From the NCBI GenBank assembly GCA_963682025.1, contig OY821519.1, positions 68,517,525-68,581,524 of the forward strand: DNA of 64,000 bases, written 5' to 3'. Position numbers and translations under genes: made by a program. Below the pieces are notes generated by a model. That model saw only the letters and a program-made list of their open reading frames with translations, made no database searches and was not told the DNA's origin. Below are positions 1-11,695 of the stretch, piece by piece. Numbering within the stretch: position 1 is the first letter of the stretch; each line of letters starts with the position of its first letter. The stretch is from Cordilura impudica (Eukaryota; Arthropoda; Insecta; Diptera; Scathophagidae).

Positions 1-1614
1 ATCCCGACATTGCTTTATGGCATCTTCTTTTGAAAGTTTCTTGTAATTTTTAACAAATTTTCCTATTTTCTCATCTAAAGAGAGGGCTTCAGGTTGGCAA
101 AGAACTTTTGCAATTTTTAAGAATTCTTCAATTAAAGGTGGTTTCAAATTAGGACGATGAGTTGGAAATAAATTATTTTCAAAAAGACTAGCAAATGATT
201 TCCCCTTATGTATAAAGTTATTATTATTTAAAGATGTTAACACATTATTAGAAATTTGATGTTTTTTTTCTAAAGCATCAAGTTTAGTCCTTTTCTTCAT
301 ATCTAAAAACTTTTTATAAGAAGAACACCCTTTAAAATTTGACGGATGACCGTGTTGTTTGCAATTATTGCAAAATGGTAAATTATCTTCAGTCGAAATA
401 AATTGACATTCGCCAGGAGCGTGATCTTTGTCGCATTTAACGCAAGTATAAGGTCTGTTACAATTACGTGACATATGACCCCATTGCTGACAACGCCAAC
501 ATTGAATTTCCCTAGAGTTCCTCTTAGGAGATTCCCATGAGATCTTCTGATTCAAAATGAATTTCAAATTCGTTATCTCATTAACATTTTTTCCCGAAAG
601 TAAAGTTATTAAAAATAGACCAGTATCAAAACCATTTTTTCTGGAAAAAGGTGTGGAAAATTTTGAAACAGATTCAATCGTATTAGGAACCAATGAATCA
701 ATTTCAGTTTTAATTGAATTCAAATCAGATTTATAATATAATCCTCGTAGGACTATATTTGCACGTTTCTGCTCAATTGGAGTATAAGAGTAAGATTCGA
801 TCTTATTATCTCTGAGAAGTTGCATCTTTTCTGCATGAACTAATGCATCTTTTAAAAACAACTTGCTTTTGTGTTTATTTTTATTTATAATTTTATAAAT
901 AACTTTTTTAGAATTTAGTTATTCTGTAAGATGTTCTATGTTAACATTGAACAAAAATATTGGAGGGCAAAATTTATTTTCTTTTTTGGAACTTATCTTT
1001 TTTTTATCAAAAAATTTTAAATTTTCACAAATATTCTCTTCTTCCTCTATGTTAAGCTCACCTAATATGGAGAATCTATTTTGTGTGCTTTGTGTTATTT
1101 TATTTAATAATTCTTTTTCTTTTATATTTTTTAAGTTAAAATTAGATAAATCTACCTTAGTATTGTTTGGTCTTTTGCGTTTATTTTGAATTTCTTGAAA
1201 ATCATTAACGTCAGAAAGTAATGAATCTTCATATTCCATTGTATTGTCGGTATTATTTCTATATTGTAGAGATGGTTTATTTAGCAAGTTTTCTTCTATT
1301 CTTAAAGGAAAATTTAATTGTTTTCCAAATTGTGAGTTAATTTCAGGATGGTTTTCAACCCTAAAAGATTGAACTTTGATATCAGCGACAAAATTGGCAC
1401 TTGAATTAGCGTTCTTTGATCCAATTTTAATTTCACTTAAAGATGTACTTGAAGTAGAGTGGTCCATTGACGCAGCATTTGTTAATGTCTCAATTGATGA
1501 TTTTGAAGTATTACCCTTAAGATATTTAGCGGAAGGTAAATTCTCCAACGACTTATCTGGTGGTGATTTATCTCCTTCTAATGAAGGCTGACCAACCATT
1601 GTGCAAAAATACAA
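1..1614 (-). pseudogene. Jockey-clade LINE ORF1 (gag-like nucleic-acid-binding protein), partial, one nonsense codon
   Basis: The minus strand reads from an ATG at 1614 to the left window edge in one frame, interrupted only by a TAA at 919-921. The first 231 residues are polar and low in complexity. The following 306 codons end in three cysteine/histidine knuckles between about 501 and 322: CWRCQQWGHMSRNC, then CVKCDKDHAPGEC, then a CNNC..H..C group. This order is typical of ORF1 of Jockey/X-type LINEs, which binds element RNA. ORF2 (endonuclease/reverse transcriptase) would lie beyond the left edge. The single stop suggests recent inactivation, although readthrough or a sequencing error is possible. 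The family call rests on the knuckle layout; the ORF1 start is simply the first ATG after upstream stops. Confidence 0.8.
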
Positions 1615-2235
1615 TTAAATAATTTTCAGTCAAATATATGAAAATATTTTGATATATTGAAAAATATTTTGAAAACTTATTCTTAGATTTTTTATTTATT
1701 TTTAAAAGGCACAAAAAACACGTCTGAACTCTATGAAATTCTGTTTTTTTTTTTTTTTTTTTTTGGGAGAATAATTTTAACTAAAATATAATAACAGTGA
1801 TGTTAAAATATGGCAACACTGCTTTTTACTACAATGTGATTGTCACATGCGATGTACTGTTATTCTAAATATAAACAAAGAGAAATAAGTTAGAAATTTT
1901 TCACTTCAGTGGACAATAAAAAAAAAAAAAAAGATAAAAAAAGGTATTTTTTATACTTTAAAATAACATTTCTACAAGTAAGTTTATTTTAAAAAACTTG
2001 GTCTTACTTCCACTTTTGTCCACCTCTAATTTTTATTCCCAATTTTCACTGGCTAATCAGGTTCAAATTCGTCAATTTTTAAGATTTGGCTAAAGCATAG
2101 TACACAAAGTGCAGCAGAGTGTGAAGTAGTATATTATTTAGAAAAATTCTACATAATAAAACTGGATAAAAAGAAAATTAGTGAAGTACATTTTATATTA
2201 TTAAAAGTTCAGAAGGAGTGAAAAAAGTGTTATTA
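1615..2235. other. AT-rich spacer
   Basis: Holds a run of about 22 T at 1741-1763 and an A-run near 1920. No reading frame or RNA gene could be supported. Confidence 0.5.
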
Positions 2236-2900
2236 TGTCAAAGAACGATTTGAGAAAAAAATTTGTTAGTGGCACCATTGTTCAAAACTTGAATTTTGTA
2301 AGTATTTAACATAAGTTAAATTTCTTTGTACTAAAGTAATACCTTTTAAACTTCGAACGTACCAAAAGGAGAAAAGTTGAAGAGCTTGGGGCATCAACAA
2401 GTTCAAAACTTTTACAAAAAGCTGTAAAAAGAGTTTCAAATCCAACAACTTCATCCACAATTTCTGTAGAAAAAGCATTGGCACTTTTTATGGACATGGA
2501 TTTATCTTGCAGAGAGTATAATATGAAGAGAACAGTTGTTAATGAAGTTCATAAAGACTGCTTTCCATCCTATTATGCCTTGCAAAATGCGAAACAAAAA
2601 TACATTCCAGAACCAATTGTTGTTTCCGAAGTTCCATTACAAACTTTTCTCAATATGACTGTGAATAGTTATTTAGATCTGCATCAGTTTGAATCAGAAA
2701 ATAATGTTATATGTGAAGTTAAGTGGGGTTTCGATGGCAGTTCGGGACACAGTACTTATAAACAAAAATTTAACGATCCTAATTCAAATGATGAATTTCT
2801 TTTTTATGACTCATTCGTTCCTTTAAGATTCTTATATGTATATGTATATGGTTTTATTCATCCGATTTTTATAAAATTTAACAGAATTCATTACGTTTAC
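2236..2900 (+). pseudogene. Transib/RAG1-like transposase fragment
   Basis: From about 2349 the plus strand has a continuous frame through 2900. It contains KWGFDGSSGHSTYKQKF at about 2728-2778, followed by a VPLR motif at about 2818-2829. A GFDGSSG..YKQ segment followed by a V-P-L stretch is what I know of Transib transposases, the family related to RAG1; the aspartate in GFDG is the first of the catalytic triad. The other two catalytic residues and the zinc-binding C-terminus are absent, because the frame runs into low-complexity sequence after about 2830. An ATG at 2236 opens a short upstream frame that ends at a GTAAGT, so an intron to about 2337-2368 is possible, but the downstream phase could not be fixed. 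Probably a dead fragment. The family call needs a profile search. Confidence 0.6.
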
Positions 2901-2903
2901 TAA

Positions 2904-5900
2904 ATAATAAACATAGCTTTAGTTAGAGATTAAATTTTTCGATTTTATTTTTTTCAGGATATTAGAGGTGTGTGTGTTCTTGCTCAAAATTGAAAAAAAA
3001 TTTTTTATAAATTCAGAATGATCTAAGTTAATTTTGTTTACAATTTCTCTTAAAAAAGGACATTTTTGAACTGTGCTTGTCTTTACTATGAATTGGACCA
3101 TATTTGGCCGAAACGTTAAAGTTATTTAAGGTAATCAGTGTAGAAAATTTCATAATGGTAGAACTTTTTTTCTTCTGTTATGACATTTATAATTTTCAGG
3201 ATATATGGTAAGGATCCGAATCCTTGCTCCGACATTTTCCATATTTGAGATTTGACTATCTTTCACCAAGTCAAACAAGTTTGCCAAATTTCGTAACTCT
3301 ACGACAACATCTATTTTTGGCCGCTCGTTATATGAAAACACGACACTGTGCGGAGATTCGTGGCAAAATCAAATATTAATATTTTACCTTGATATCTGCT
3401 ACAACTTTCGGGAGAGTTCGTGCTTTACTTTTGTCTGATATTGTGTACTAAAACTTAGAAGCAATATAAAAACCAAAGGTTTTCTTTGGGGACAAAAATT
3501 ATACTCGATTCATACATTGTATGTAAAAATTTTTTACTGCATGAATTTTTTTTCTCTGCATAAATTAAAAATTTAGCTTTTTTTAAGGTTTTGCATCTGC
3601 TGAATGAACTTTTAGGCTTTAAGAAACTCTAGTCAAATTGATAGCATTCACGAAGCATTTTAACCCTTTAAACTGCCGTTTAAGTGGAGACTGCAGATAC
3701 AGTGTTAAAATGTTAAAGAAATATAACTCTAGTGAAATTGCATAGAGGACATTAAAATACAAAATCATATTTATACAGAGTTATATTTATATATTTAAAA
3801 GCCCATAAAATGAGACGGTACCAAACTACAAGAAGTCAAGACCATGGCCCTAAATTTCTTGTACGTATAATGTTATTAGGTAATTACACTGATCAACAGC
3901 CAAAAAACCTCATTTTGAAATACTTGTTTCCTATTGAACTTACGTACTCTGAAACCAAATTTATTTTTTATTTTCTGATTTTTTAAATTTTGGGAATTAA
4001 ATATTTGCATTACATACTCTATTTTAAAAATTGTTTGCTTTATTTTTTTGAAACGGTTTAAAGATAATTTTATATATATTTAAAATATTTAAGGTCAAGT
4101 TCCAAAAAATAAAGCTAAGAATTAAAAACATTGGGTACGCACTGTAAATATATATAAATAATCCGATGTTTCTGAACTGCAAATGATAAAAAAATTCCCA
4201 GATTTTTATTTAGGGAATTTTCAGTCCAATAAAAAAGATATATTACAGAAACTACAAAAAGTTTAAAAATTGTAGAAATTTTATTTTTCTATAGCATTTA
4301 AATGATTTATTTTTAATTTGACCAATTAGAAATTTTGTTTTAAATATAATCGACAATTATTTTCCACATCAATATGCAATAAAATGAGAAAATAGTAATA
4401 TCATTGAAAAATTTCTAAAATTTATCTTTCGGCTCTTATTTATATTTTACTACTAAAATCATTAATTGTTGTAACTATTTTAACAACTTTATTATTTAAT
4501 ATTAAATTATGAATCTCTTAATTAGATTTCAAGTAACTTTTACTGTAATATGAAAAATGAAAACAAATGCACTGCCGCAATTTATTTCCTGTAGTAATGT
4601 AAAAAATAAATGCATGTTTGGTGGTTATATCAATTAACACACTTACACTTTATACTTATTTTTGTTAAATACTTTTTGATACAGCAACTTCCGTTTGTGT
4701 CAAATTATTTTTCCAATATTTACTCTTTATTTTAAATATGTAGCAGAGAGCATGAAATTTAACTACGATTTATATAAATATACTTTGAGTCTCACTTTAT
4801 AAGTGTACTAAAATCAAGCTGACCGCAAATATAAAAATTATAATCAAATAATGAAATAAAATTCAATTAACGCGCAAGTTTCAATTGCTATACTAGACGC
4901 ACACAGTAATAATAAATAACAACAACAAAAATAAAACACTTGTTGCCTCTACTATACGGCTGTTTTTCACTGACTATTGCTGATAGATGGTTTGATTCAC
5001 TTTTGGTTCAAGTTTCTTTGTTGGTTGACGATGTGCATTAACCTGTTGATTGACTGTAAATGATTTCAAACAGTTTCAACATCTTTTATTTATACCGTTA
5101 CAAACTGTTGATAGCAGTAACAACGCACACACACACACACACGTACGCACGCAAGCTATATCAAGAATACACAACTCGTTAACACAACAAACACACTGGT
5201 AAGCATAATAAACGAATTCATATAGAACGGATACGTATACGTAATGCAAAAAACGCAGTTCGTAGCGAGTACTGTGATAATCGTGTGTTGCAAAAAAAAA
5301 AAAATACAAATGAAACACGAACTTATATAAACGATTAATAACGAAAATATTTTTGCCATACAAAACAAACGGAAATGAACTTATACACTGATAACTAGCG
5401 AGCACACAAACACTCAGACATATTATTGTAAGCAGGAAGTAGCTAAAACAATGTTGCCTATACTTTCTTCGATCATATTGTGTTTTCTTTTGCTTCTAAG
5501 CATATTGTGTTGAATTTTTTTTTATACCAAAAATGTATTTCTTAGTATGTTCAAATGCATAAATGTATGTATGTATGTATATATGTATGTATGGGTACGA
5601 GTAAGTATAGTAAAGTGCAAATAACTTTAAAATTTAATGGGATTAAGATATTTGTATGCGTTTTTAATGTATTTAAAAAACAATAACACACTGCTAGAAA
5701 CGAACGTTTTAATAACAATAAACAGTAAAATGTTTATTTTGTTTAATTTAAAAAAATACTTTCATGTTAACATACATACACATACATTGTTAGTACATTT
5801 TATTACAATATTATATTAATATTTCGATATTAATATAAAGATGTAGGTATAATGTTTGAAATGCATTTATTGTACATGTATGTTATTTAAAAAAGTTGAA

Positions 5901-6089
5901 CATTTTATTATTATTTTATTAAAACTGAATATTCTTTTAATATTAAGTTACAACTTTTATGTTTTAATATACATTTTGTAAAAGTCAGAATTACAAAGTA
6001 CGTACTGCCTTAAATAAAAGATTGAATAATAATATATGGGCCAAATAATAAGATAAAGATGCGTTTTCGCTTAAACATTTATATATTTA
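2904..6089. other. AT-rich intergenic DNA with microsatellites
   Basis: No gene could be supported in about 3.2 kb. There is a CA run near 5122-5140, a degenerate CG-containing purine/pyrimidine alternation after it, and a TATG/TATA run near 5566-5595. Frames over 5076-5405 are translations of the microsatellite region and look spurious. Confidence 0.5.
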
Positions 6090-6453
6090 CTAGCAGATTC
6101 CAGCACCCGAAATTCGAGTGCAATTTCTAGGTAGCTTTATTTTTCAACTTAGCCAATTCACAAACCAACACTTTTATGGTTTATTATTATTGTGAGTGAA
6201 GATAACAAACTCATTAACAAAAACATTAACAAATTTAATAAAACACACATAGCATACGTATAATTTTTTGTATTTGTTAGTAGCACTTTAAATGCAATTT
6301 ACTCAAAATAAAGGGAAAAAAATTAAAATCTGTAAATCTGCAAAACGGCTAAAAAGAAATACCTTTCAAATAATATACGTTTGGTCAAAATCGGGATAAA
6401 ACGGTAGAACAAAACATCGGTCACAAGTAATCGCCTAGCCTGTTAATAAGAGA
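6090..6453 (-). mobile_element. Helitron-like non-autonomous element, family B, copy 1
   Basis: Reading the minus strand, the copy ends in CTGCTAG followed by T. A short palindrome, CTCGAAnTTCGAG in sister copies, lies about 12 nt before the end. Other copies start TCTATAATATTAATAGGC. TC at the 5' end, a subterminal hairpin and CTAG at the 3' end inserted between A and T is the Helitron signature. Here the 5' end is diverged. It sits just outside the left end of the hAT element. Confidence 0.6.
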
Positions 6454-6839
6454 ACAAAATTGCAAAAAAAAAAAAAAAAAAATAATTAATCGAAATTTTT
6501 TTTTAAACTTCAGCAATGTTAGTTTTAATTTACTTTGTATCTAGAGCATTCAAAAAACCGACATATTTTAAAAACCGGTTTTCGGGTTATTCGAAAAATT
6601 ACAGTTCTGAAAAAACCGGTTTCGAATACGGTTCTAAAAAATATTTATAATTTTCATTGTTATATTAAAAAAAATGGATAACAAATAATTCAAATGTTTG
6701 TATTGCTTTATTACAAAGAAATAACAAAAAAATTATATTTAAAAAAAATATTTAATTAAAATTGGTTTCAGTTTATAAAAAAAAGGTTTATAATAACGTT
6801 CCTACTGGTTTATATTTTATTTTTTATTATAGTATATAA

Positions 6840-7272
6840 CAGGCATTGGCAAATGCGGCCCTACGAGCCGCATGCGGCCCACGAACAAATTTTGCGCGGC
6901 CCTATATAAATTTAGAGCAAAATAAAAAAAATTTGTTTGTTAATTAAAAAACAAGAATTTTAAACACGTAAGAAAATTATAGTCGGTCTATCCTGACTAT
7001 ACCACACCCCATACCATGGTTCAGAGACCCTATCTCTTATGTCCAACTAATTAGATATAGAAAATAAGCATAAACCAAATTTAGTTGGCATTGTTATTAA
7101 TTTTTTTGGCTGTAGATATGAAAAAGTTCATATCGGGTGCTATATTTATATGAGAACTAGGTCGACCGATCCTGACCATATTTGGTAAAGTCACTTATAT
7201 TTTGAAAAATATATACAAATCAAATTTGAAAAAAAAAACATATTGCACAGATTTTTATTTTTTGGTAGATAT

Positions 7273-7305
<33 letters not shown>

Positions 7306-8008
7306 AGATAGATATATGAGCAGCTCTTTATGGGGGCTATGACTAAGAATTGTCCTACAGGGATTATTTTTGGAAAGGCGGACGAACAGACGGACGGACG
7401 GACGGACGGATGGACGGACATCGACAAATCGACTCGGAAAGTGATTCTGAGTCGATCGGTATAACAAAAGATGGGTGCAGGGAAAATATTTTTGGTAGTT
7501 ACAGACAGCAGCACAAAGTCATTATACCCTAACCGCATAGTGGTATAGAGTATAAAAATTTCAAAATGTTTTTTAAATTTTATTAAGAATTTAACTAAAA
7601 ATCACTAATATCTCTATTATTTTACCTTCTTAATAATTGCGAAATTAACCCTAAGCTCTCTTTTGATGTGTCTTATTTCTGACTTTCTGGTTGAATTTTC
7701 CGTTTTGGTGTATTCAGAGACTTATAATTAAATATAATGGCGAATATTTGTGCGGCACATTTTAAACACTTAAATCCCTGTTTTAATGGTGTTTTTGCTC
7801 TTTTTAAAAGAAGGACAAAAATGACCCATTACTTGAGGAGTTAAAGGGTTAACATATTATACAAAAAATGTTCTCCGTAACATCGGTATTTTTATTTTGC
7901 TATTTTGTTTGAAAGTGGATATTTGTACAGAAATATAATAGTGCGGCCCACCGTTAGTAGGTAAAATTCCAAATTTGGCCCAACAAGCCATTTACGTGCC
8001 CACCCCTG
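6840..8008. mobile_element. Non-autonomous hAT-like element nested in the hAT transposon
   Basis: The left end reads CAGGCATTGGCAAATGCGGC and the right end, read inward, CAGGGGTGGGCACGTAAATG. Both start with CAGG, as many hAT ends do. The flanks GTATATAA and GTATATAT match at 7 of 8 positions. The flanking arms are rich in GCGGCCC motifs. The middle is occupied by a family A repeat (6966-7555). No transposase is visible. Confidence 0.6.
6966..7555 (+). repeat. Dispersed repeat family A, copy 1
   Basis: Starts with a decayed version of the family palindrome (TATAGTCGGTC...GACTATA) and ends ...GTGGTATAGAGTATAA. It contains a GGAC microsatellite (about 7388-7420) and a GATA run (about 7279-7300), as other copies do. 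The family has at least seven copies in this window and no coding potential that I can see. Its superfamily is unknown to me. Confidence 0.7.
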
Positions 8009-8216
8009 GTATATATAATAAAAATAAGGTACTGTAGTATTTCATATTAAATGAAAATAAAAATCAAATTTTAAAAACCCATTGGGTAATAAAACTTAAG
8101 TACAACCAAATTAAGGAGATCATCATCATGAATATAATACATAAAAATTAATATTTTATAAAATAATATTTAAGAAATAATATGCAGTTAAGATGATTTG
8201 TTTTTAGACGATTTTT

Positions 8217-9950
8217 TTATTTATTTTTAATGAAACTGGAAGAGGAAAATACTCGTTCGCTAAAAGTAGATGTTGGACAAATTGTCAAAAGGCAGTTATA
8301 TAAGTTTTCCATCTTTTCGGTTCTTTTGTTGCATTTGTCAAGATATATGAAATCTTCATTTAGTGACGAATGTTTCTGTATGACACCTTTCGGATTTTCA
8401 ATGCTTTTTATTGTGTTATTCAAATCACAAATTAAACTACTGGGATTGTCAATATCTAAACTTAAATCTTTATCCAAATCTGCTAAAATCTCATCCATCT
8501 CCTTATGAGGATATAAGCGGTTATATAAATTAACAACAAACTCTTTAGACTCCGCTTTGGTGGAGTACTTCACTATATTATCATTAGAAGGGTGTTTACC
8601 GGAACTAAGGTATATATTGACAGTATTAATAAGTTTCACTCTACGTTCATTAAGTTTCATCATTAGAAGTTCACACAATTTTTGTGCGTATTGTGTGTCA
8701 AGTTTGTTTAAATGATTGAAAAGAAATTTAAGAACTACTTCTCCCTCATTTGGAGTAACAGAATCCGTTGATAACGCTTTAATTGATATTTCTAATGGTT
8801 AAAGGGTCTTCCAAAGATTATTTAGTGCCTCAATTTCAAGAGTTGTAGAAGGACTTATACCTAAGTCCAACAAAGCATGATTGACAAATTTACATATTCT
8901 TAAAAATTGCTCAATCATTTTCGACAAAGAGTTCCATTTATGTTTAGCATCGCAAACTAATCGCAGCTCTTTACCTTCTTGTTTTTTTTACAAAATGTTG
9001 AAGTTTCTTTTGTTTTTCGTTAGACTTGTTGAATAGTTTTACATATTTACGTAATTTTTTAACTACCTCTCCAACTTCGCAGCTGATATTAAGATTTTTA
9101 TCAATAATGATACCAGTTTCATCATCTTCGACTTCTTCGTTATCAGTCTCATCATCTGAAATTTCATCGGTCTCATTTTTTTCTTCAGCAGAACATTTTT
9201 TTGAATATATTGTATTTACCACACATAAATGTATGGCATGATTCATACAAAGCTGAGATTCTGGTAAAATATTTATACCATATCTCTTCATAACCGCTGC
9301 TCCATCATGTGTTGAAGCAACAACATCATTATCAAGTCGTATGTTAAAATCTTCTAGTTTCTTTTTCACAAGATATTCAACATTAACAGCTGTACCATGA
9401 ATTGTCATCTCTTCCAAACCAAGGTTGAAAACCTCATGTAAGCGGTTAGCGGGATCATAAGCCCTTAAAGAAACGTTGATATATTTTATGTTAGAGATGT
9501 CGCTCCGTTCGTCAACAACTAGAGAGAATCTCCCATTTTTTTCATTAATTGATTTTAATTTTTAGTTAGTTTCAGATTGTTTTTTCGCTTGCATTTCATA
9601 CTCAAATAATCTGAAATAATTTTTGAATTTTTTACGGCTCTCACAGCCATACCATCCTCTGCCACGCATTTAGCCAGAATTTCACCAATATCAGTATTGG
9701 TTTTGAAGTTAAACTTAGGAAATGTTATTTTTTCACATATATTTGATGTGGATGGCATATTTTCAGCAGTTTGGTCAGTAGATTTTGTTGCTATTTCTAC
9801 CTTATGGACGTTGCGAAGGTGGTTTATCAATGGGGATGTGGATGATTCTCGACAACTCAAGATCTTTGGACATTTCGAGCATCTTGCCGTGTGCGACTTT
9901 TTGTCATCTTTTGCGAAATACTTTCACACTGTACTCATTTCTAATAGAAA
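8217..9950 (-). pseudogene. hAT transposase remnant
   Basis: Read on the minus strand from high to low coordinates, the pieces follow the hAT order. First is a BED-type zinc finger near 9830-9900 (CSKC followed by HLRNVH). Then comes a segment ending near 9555. The catalytic core includes VVDERSDI, VVASTHDGAAVMKRYG and CMNHAIHLCVV (about 9210-9540), with an acidic insert near 9120-9190. The C-terminal dimerisation region has LLTICPTSTFSERVFSSSS (about 8225-8290). Stops and frame changes at about 9555, 8970 and 8800 break the frame, so no functional enzyme is expected. It lies between the matched hAT termini and is presumably the original transposase of that element. Confidence 0.85.
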
Positions 9951-10343
9951 GAAAATAACTACGTTAAATTTTGTTGTATTTATTTTTTATTTGACTTACT
10001 AAAATTTATTTATCTATAATATTAATAGGCTAGGCGATTTCTTGTGACTGATGTTTTGTTCTACCGTTTTATCCCGATTTTGACCAAACACATATTACTT
10101 GAACGGTTTTTCTTTTAAGCCGACTTGCAGATTTAGAGATTTTTATATTTTTTCCTTTATTTTGAGTAAATTGCATTTAAAGTTGCAACTAACACATACA
10201 TAAAATTATACAATGCTATGTGTGTGTTTATTAAATTTGTTAATATGTTTGTAATAAAAATGAGTTTGTTTTTTTTTTAAATGGTGCGTGGTAAAGTAGA
10301 AGAAAGCATATATTTCAAAAATTCATAACTGCACTGTATTCTT

Positions 10344-10384
10344 AATCGGACCGGTTTCTGGCATTTCAGCCTTCATCAGCGATT
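10344..10384 (-). ncRNA. Hammerhead-ribozyme-like motif in element C, copy 1 (imperfect)
   Basis: On the minus strand: stem I AATCG, core CTGATGA, stem II GGC/GCC closing loop TGAAAT, GAA, stem III ACC/GGT, then C and stem I partner CGATT. The order is that of a type I hammerhead. The base pair next to the core in stem II is an A-A mismatch and stem III is the self-complementary ACCGGT, so activity is doubtful or may need a dimer. Confidence 0.5.
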
Positions 10385-10466
10385 TATTGAACATTGTGAT
10401 AATTGCTATGTTTTAATTGAATAGATTGTTTCTATATGAAAATTTTTCTACTTAGGGCGGCCGTGA

Positions 10467-10540
10467 GGTTTTGAACCATGAACCTTCACATAAACTCGTA
10501 CTTGCACTTTTTGGTCAGCGCTTTAACACACTCACCTAAA
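10467..10540 (-). other. tRNA-like A-box/B-box pair in element C, copy 1
   Basis: On the minus strand, TAGGTGAGTGTGTTAAAGCG resembles the D-arm of tRNA-Ser/Leu. GGTTCAAAACC lies about 55 nt downstream and resembles a B box. The T-stem pairs poorly, so this is at most a decayed tRNA-derived polymerase III promoter, not a tRNA gene. Confidence 0.35.
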
Positions 10541-11092
10541 GTCAGGCCTACGAGCAGTGTGGTTAGATTCAGTTTTCGTACCATACAGCTTTACTTTGTA
10601 TTAATTTCAGAAGATACAACTCTGTCCAAACAAACAATCGTTATTTTTGAATTTTGAATATTTTTTTGCATTTATACTTCTAATTTCCACTATTCTCTGT
10701 TTTCGTAAGAGTTTGTTTTTTGTTGATTTGTGAATTGGCTATAATTAATCAGTATACTTTTAGGGTCTTTATTTAATGAAAAAATAAAATTTCTTAGAAT
10801 TTGCGCTTGAATTTCGAGGGCTGGAATATGCTAGTTTACTTTAGTTTGTTACACATTAACACTTCCACGTGAAGAAAATAGTTCATATGTTTTTTTCTCT
10901 TGCTATAAAACAGAAAATCGTTTCATTCAAATATGGTGTACTTCACAAACTTATTTTTTCACTGCTAATGGAACATACAGATTTATTTTGGAAATAAGTA
11001 AAATATACATGACAAGTGGAAGTGTTCAGAAAAAAGGTAGTGTTCATAATGAAACAATAATATGAGTCGCCCAGTATCAATACAAGGAGTTA

Positions 11093-11384
11093 AGGCCTAG
11101 TTAGCCACACGTAACCGTAACCGTACCGTACCGTAAATGTAACGTTGGCATTTAGTGCGATTATAGAACGTAAAAAACGAACCAGTATGTTGCTGTGTAA
11201 AATTAACCAAACTTTATCAGCTGTTCACAAATGTCACGTACAAAGGTAGCAAAAATCCAAAATCAACAGTTTGGGACGTTCCGGTTACGTTACAGTTCAG
11301 TTCGGTAACTGCTCTAAATGCTTTTCATGTAACATAAAAATGAGCTGACACGTTTGGTTACGGTTACGTATGGCTAACTAGGCC
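11093..11384. mobile_element. 292-bp inverted-repeat MITE
   Basis: The ends are inverted repeats: AGGCCTAGTTAGCCACACGT on the left and, read inward, AGGCCTAGTTAGCCATACGT on the right, extending into CGTAACCG repeats. There is no coding capacity. The target duplication could not be fixed. It lies within the hAT element. Confidence 0.7.
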
Positions 11385-11695
11385 TCTATTTGCTCAAGAA
11401 TGTTATAAAATCTTTTCATTAAAAAACCGTCTAACCGACACCAAAAAACCGGCCTGTTGAATTATTCGGATTTATAAAATATTCGAAACCGGTCGGTTTT
11501 TTTTAAATAAAAAACTGGTTAGCCGGTTTCCGGTTTCGGTTTTTGAATACTCTATTTGTATCAATTAAAGCCGTCTCTTTATACCTTTTTCTTCTAATTT
11601 GTGCAGAAAATGTCAATTTGTTTTTTGTTGGAAAATAGTAAATAAATAAATTTTTGTATTTTGTTATTTTTATTTTTTTTTTATTTTATAAATAA

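Larger units (their letters stand above)
10283..10712 (-). mobile_element. Element C, copy 1: short element with hammerhead-like and tRNA-like motifs
   Basis: Matches 23297-23836. The left end reads TGGTGCGTGGTAAAG... and its inverse appears at the right end of copy 2, so the element has terminal inverted repeats. On the minus strand it carries a tRNA-like stretch and a hammerhead-like motif. The right end of this copy is truncated where the Helitron-like host resumes. It encodes no convincing protein. It may be related to Penelope-like elements or retrozymes because of the ribozyme, or be a tRNA-derived SINE; neither is proven. Confidence 0.6.
10013..10834 (+). mobile_element. Helitron-like element, family B, copy 2, split by element C
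   Basis: Begins A|TCTATAATATTAATAGGC and ends GCTGGAATATGCTAG|T, matching the family termini. The interior is interrupted at about 10275-10715 by element C. The remaining halves together match the roughly 350-bp length of the uninterrupted copy at 25323. Confidence 0.7.
6542..11554. mobile_element. hAT transposon, full length, dead, with nested insertions
   Basis: The ends are inverted: TAGAGCATTCAAAAAACCGA on the left and, read inward, TAGAGTATTCAAAAACCGAA on the right. Both are flanked by a perfect 8-bp duplication TTTGTATC (6534-6541 and 11555-11562), the target size expected for hAT. Inside is a minus-strand hAT transposase remnant (8217-9950). Later arrivals inside it include a second hAT-like element (6840-8008, itself split by repeat A), a Helitron-like copy (10013-10834, split by element C) and a 292-bp inverted-repeat element (11093-11384). 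The boundaries were read directly; the hAT assignment is supported by both the duplication and the transposase. Confidence 0.85.

Noticed and set aside
5076..5405. A 109-codon minus-strand frame that looks membrane-like
   Set aside because: It is translated from CA and other microsatellite sequence with Cys/Val repeats and has no supporting context.
7191..7538. Frames in both directions across family A copy 1 (also at 42743, 43111 and 47169)
   Set aside because: They follow the GGAC/GATA microsatellites and repeat words shared by all A copies; frame is not conserved between copies.
10467..10540. A functional tRNA gene in element C
   Set aside because: The A and B boxes are recognisable, but the T-stem and acceptor stem do not pair, and the same sequence recurs in copy 2 as part of a repeat.
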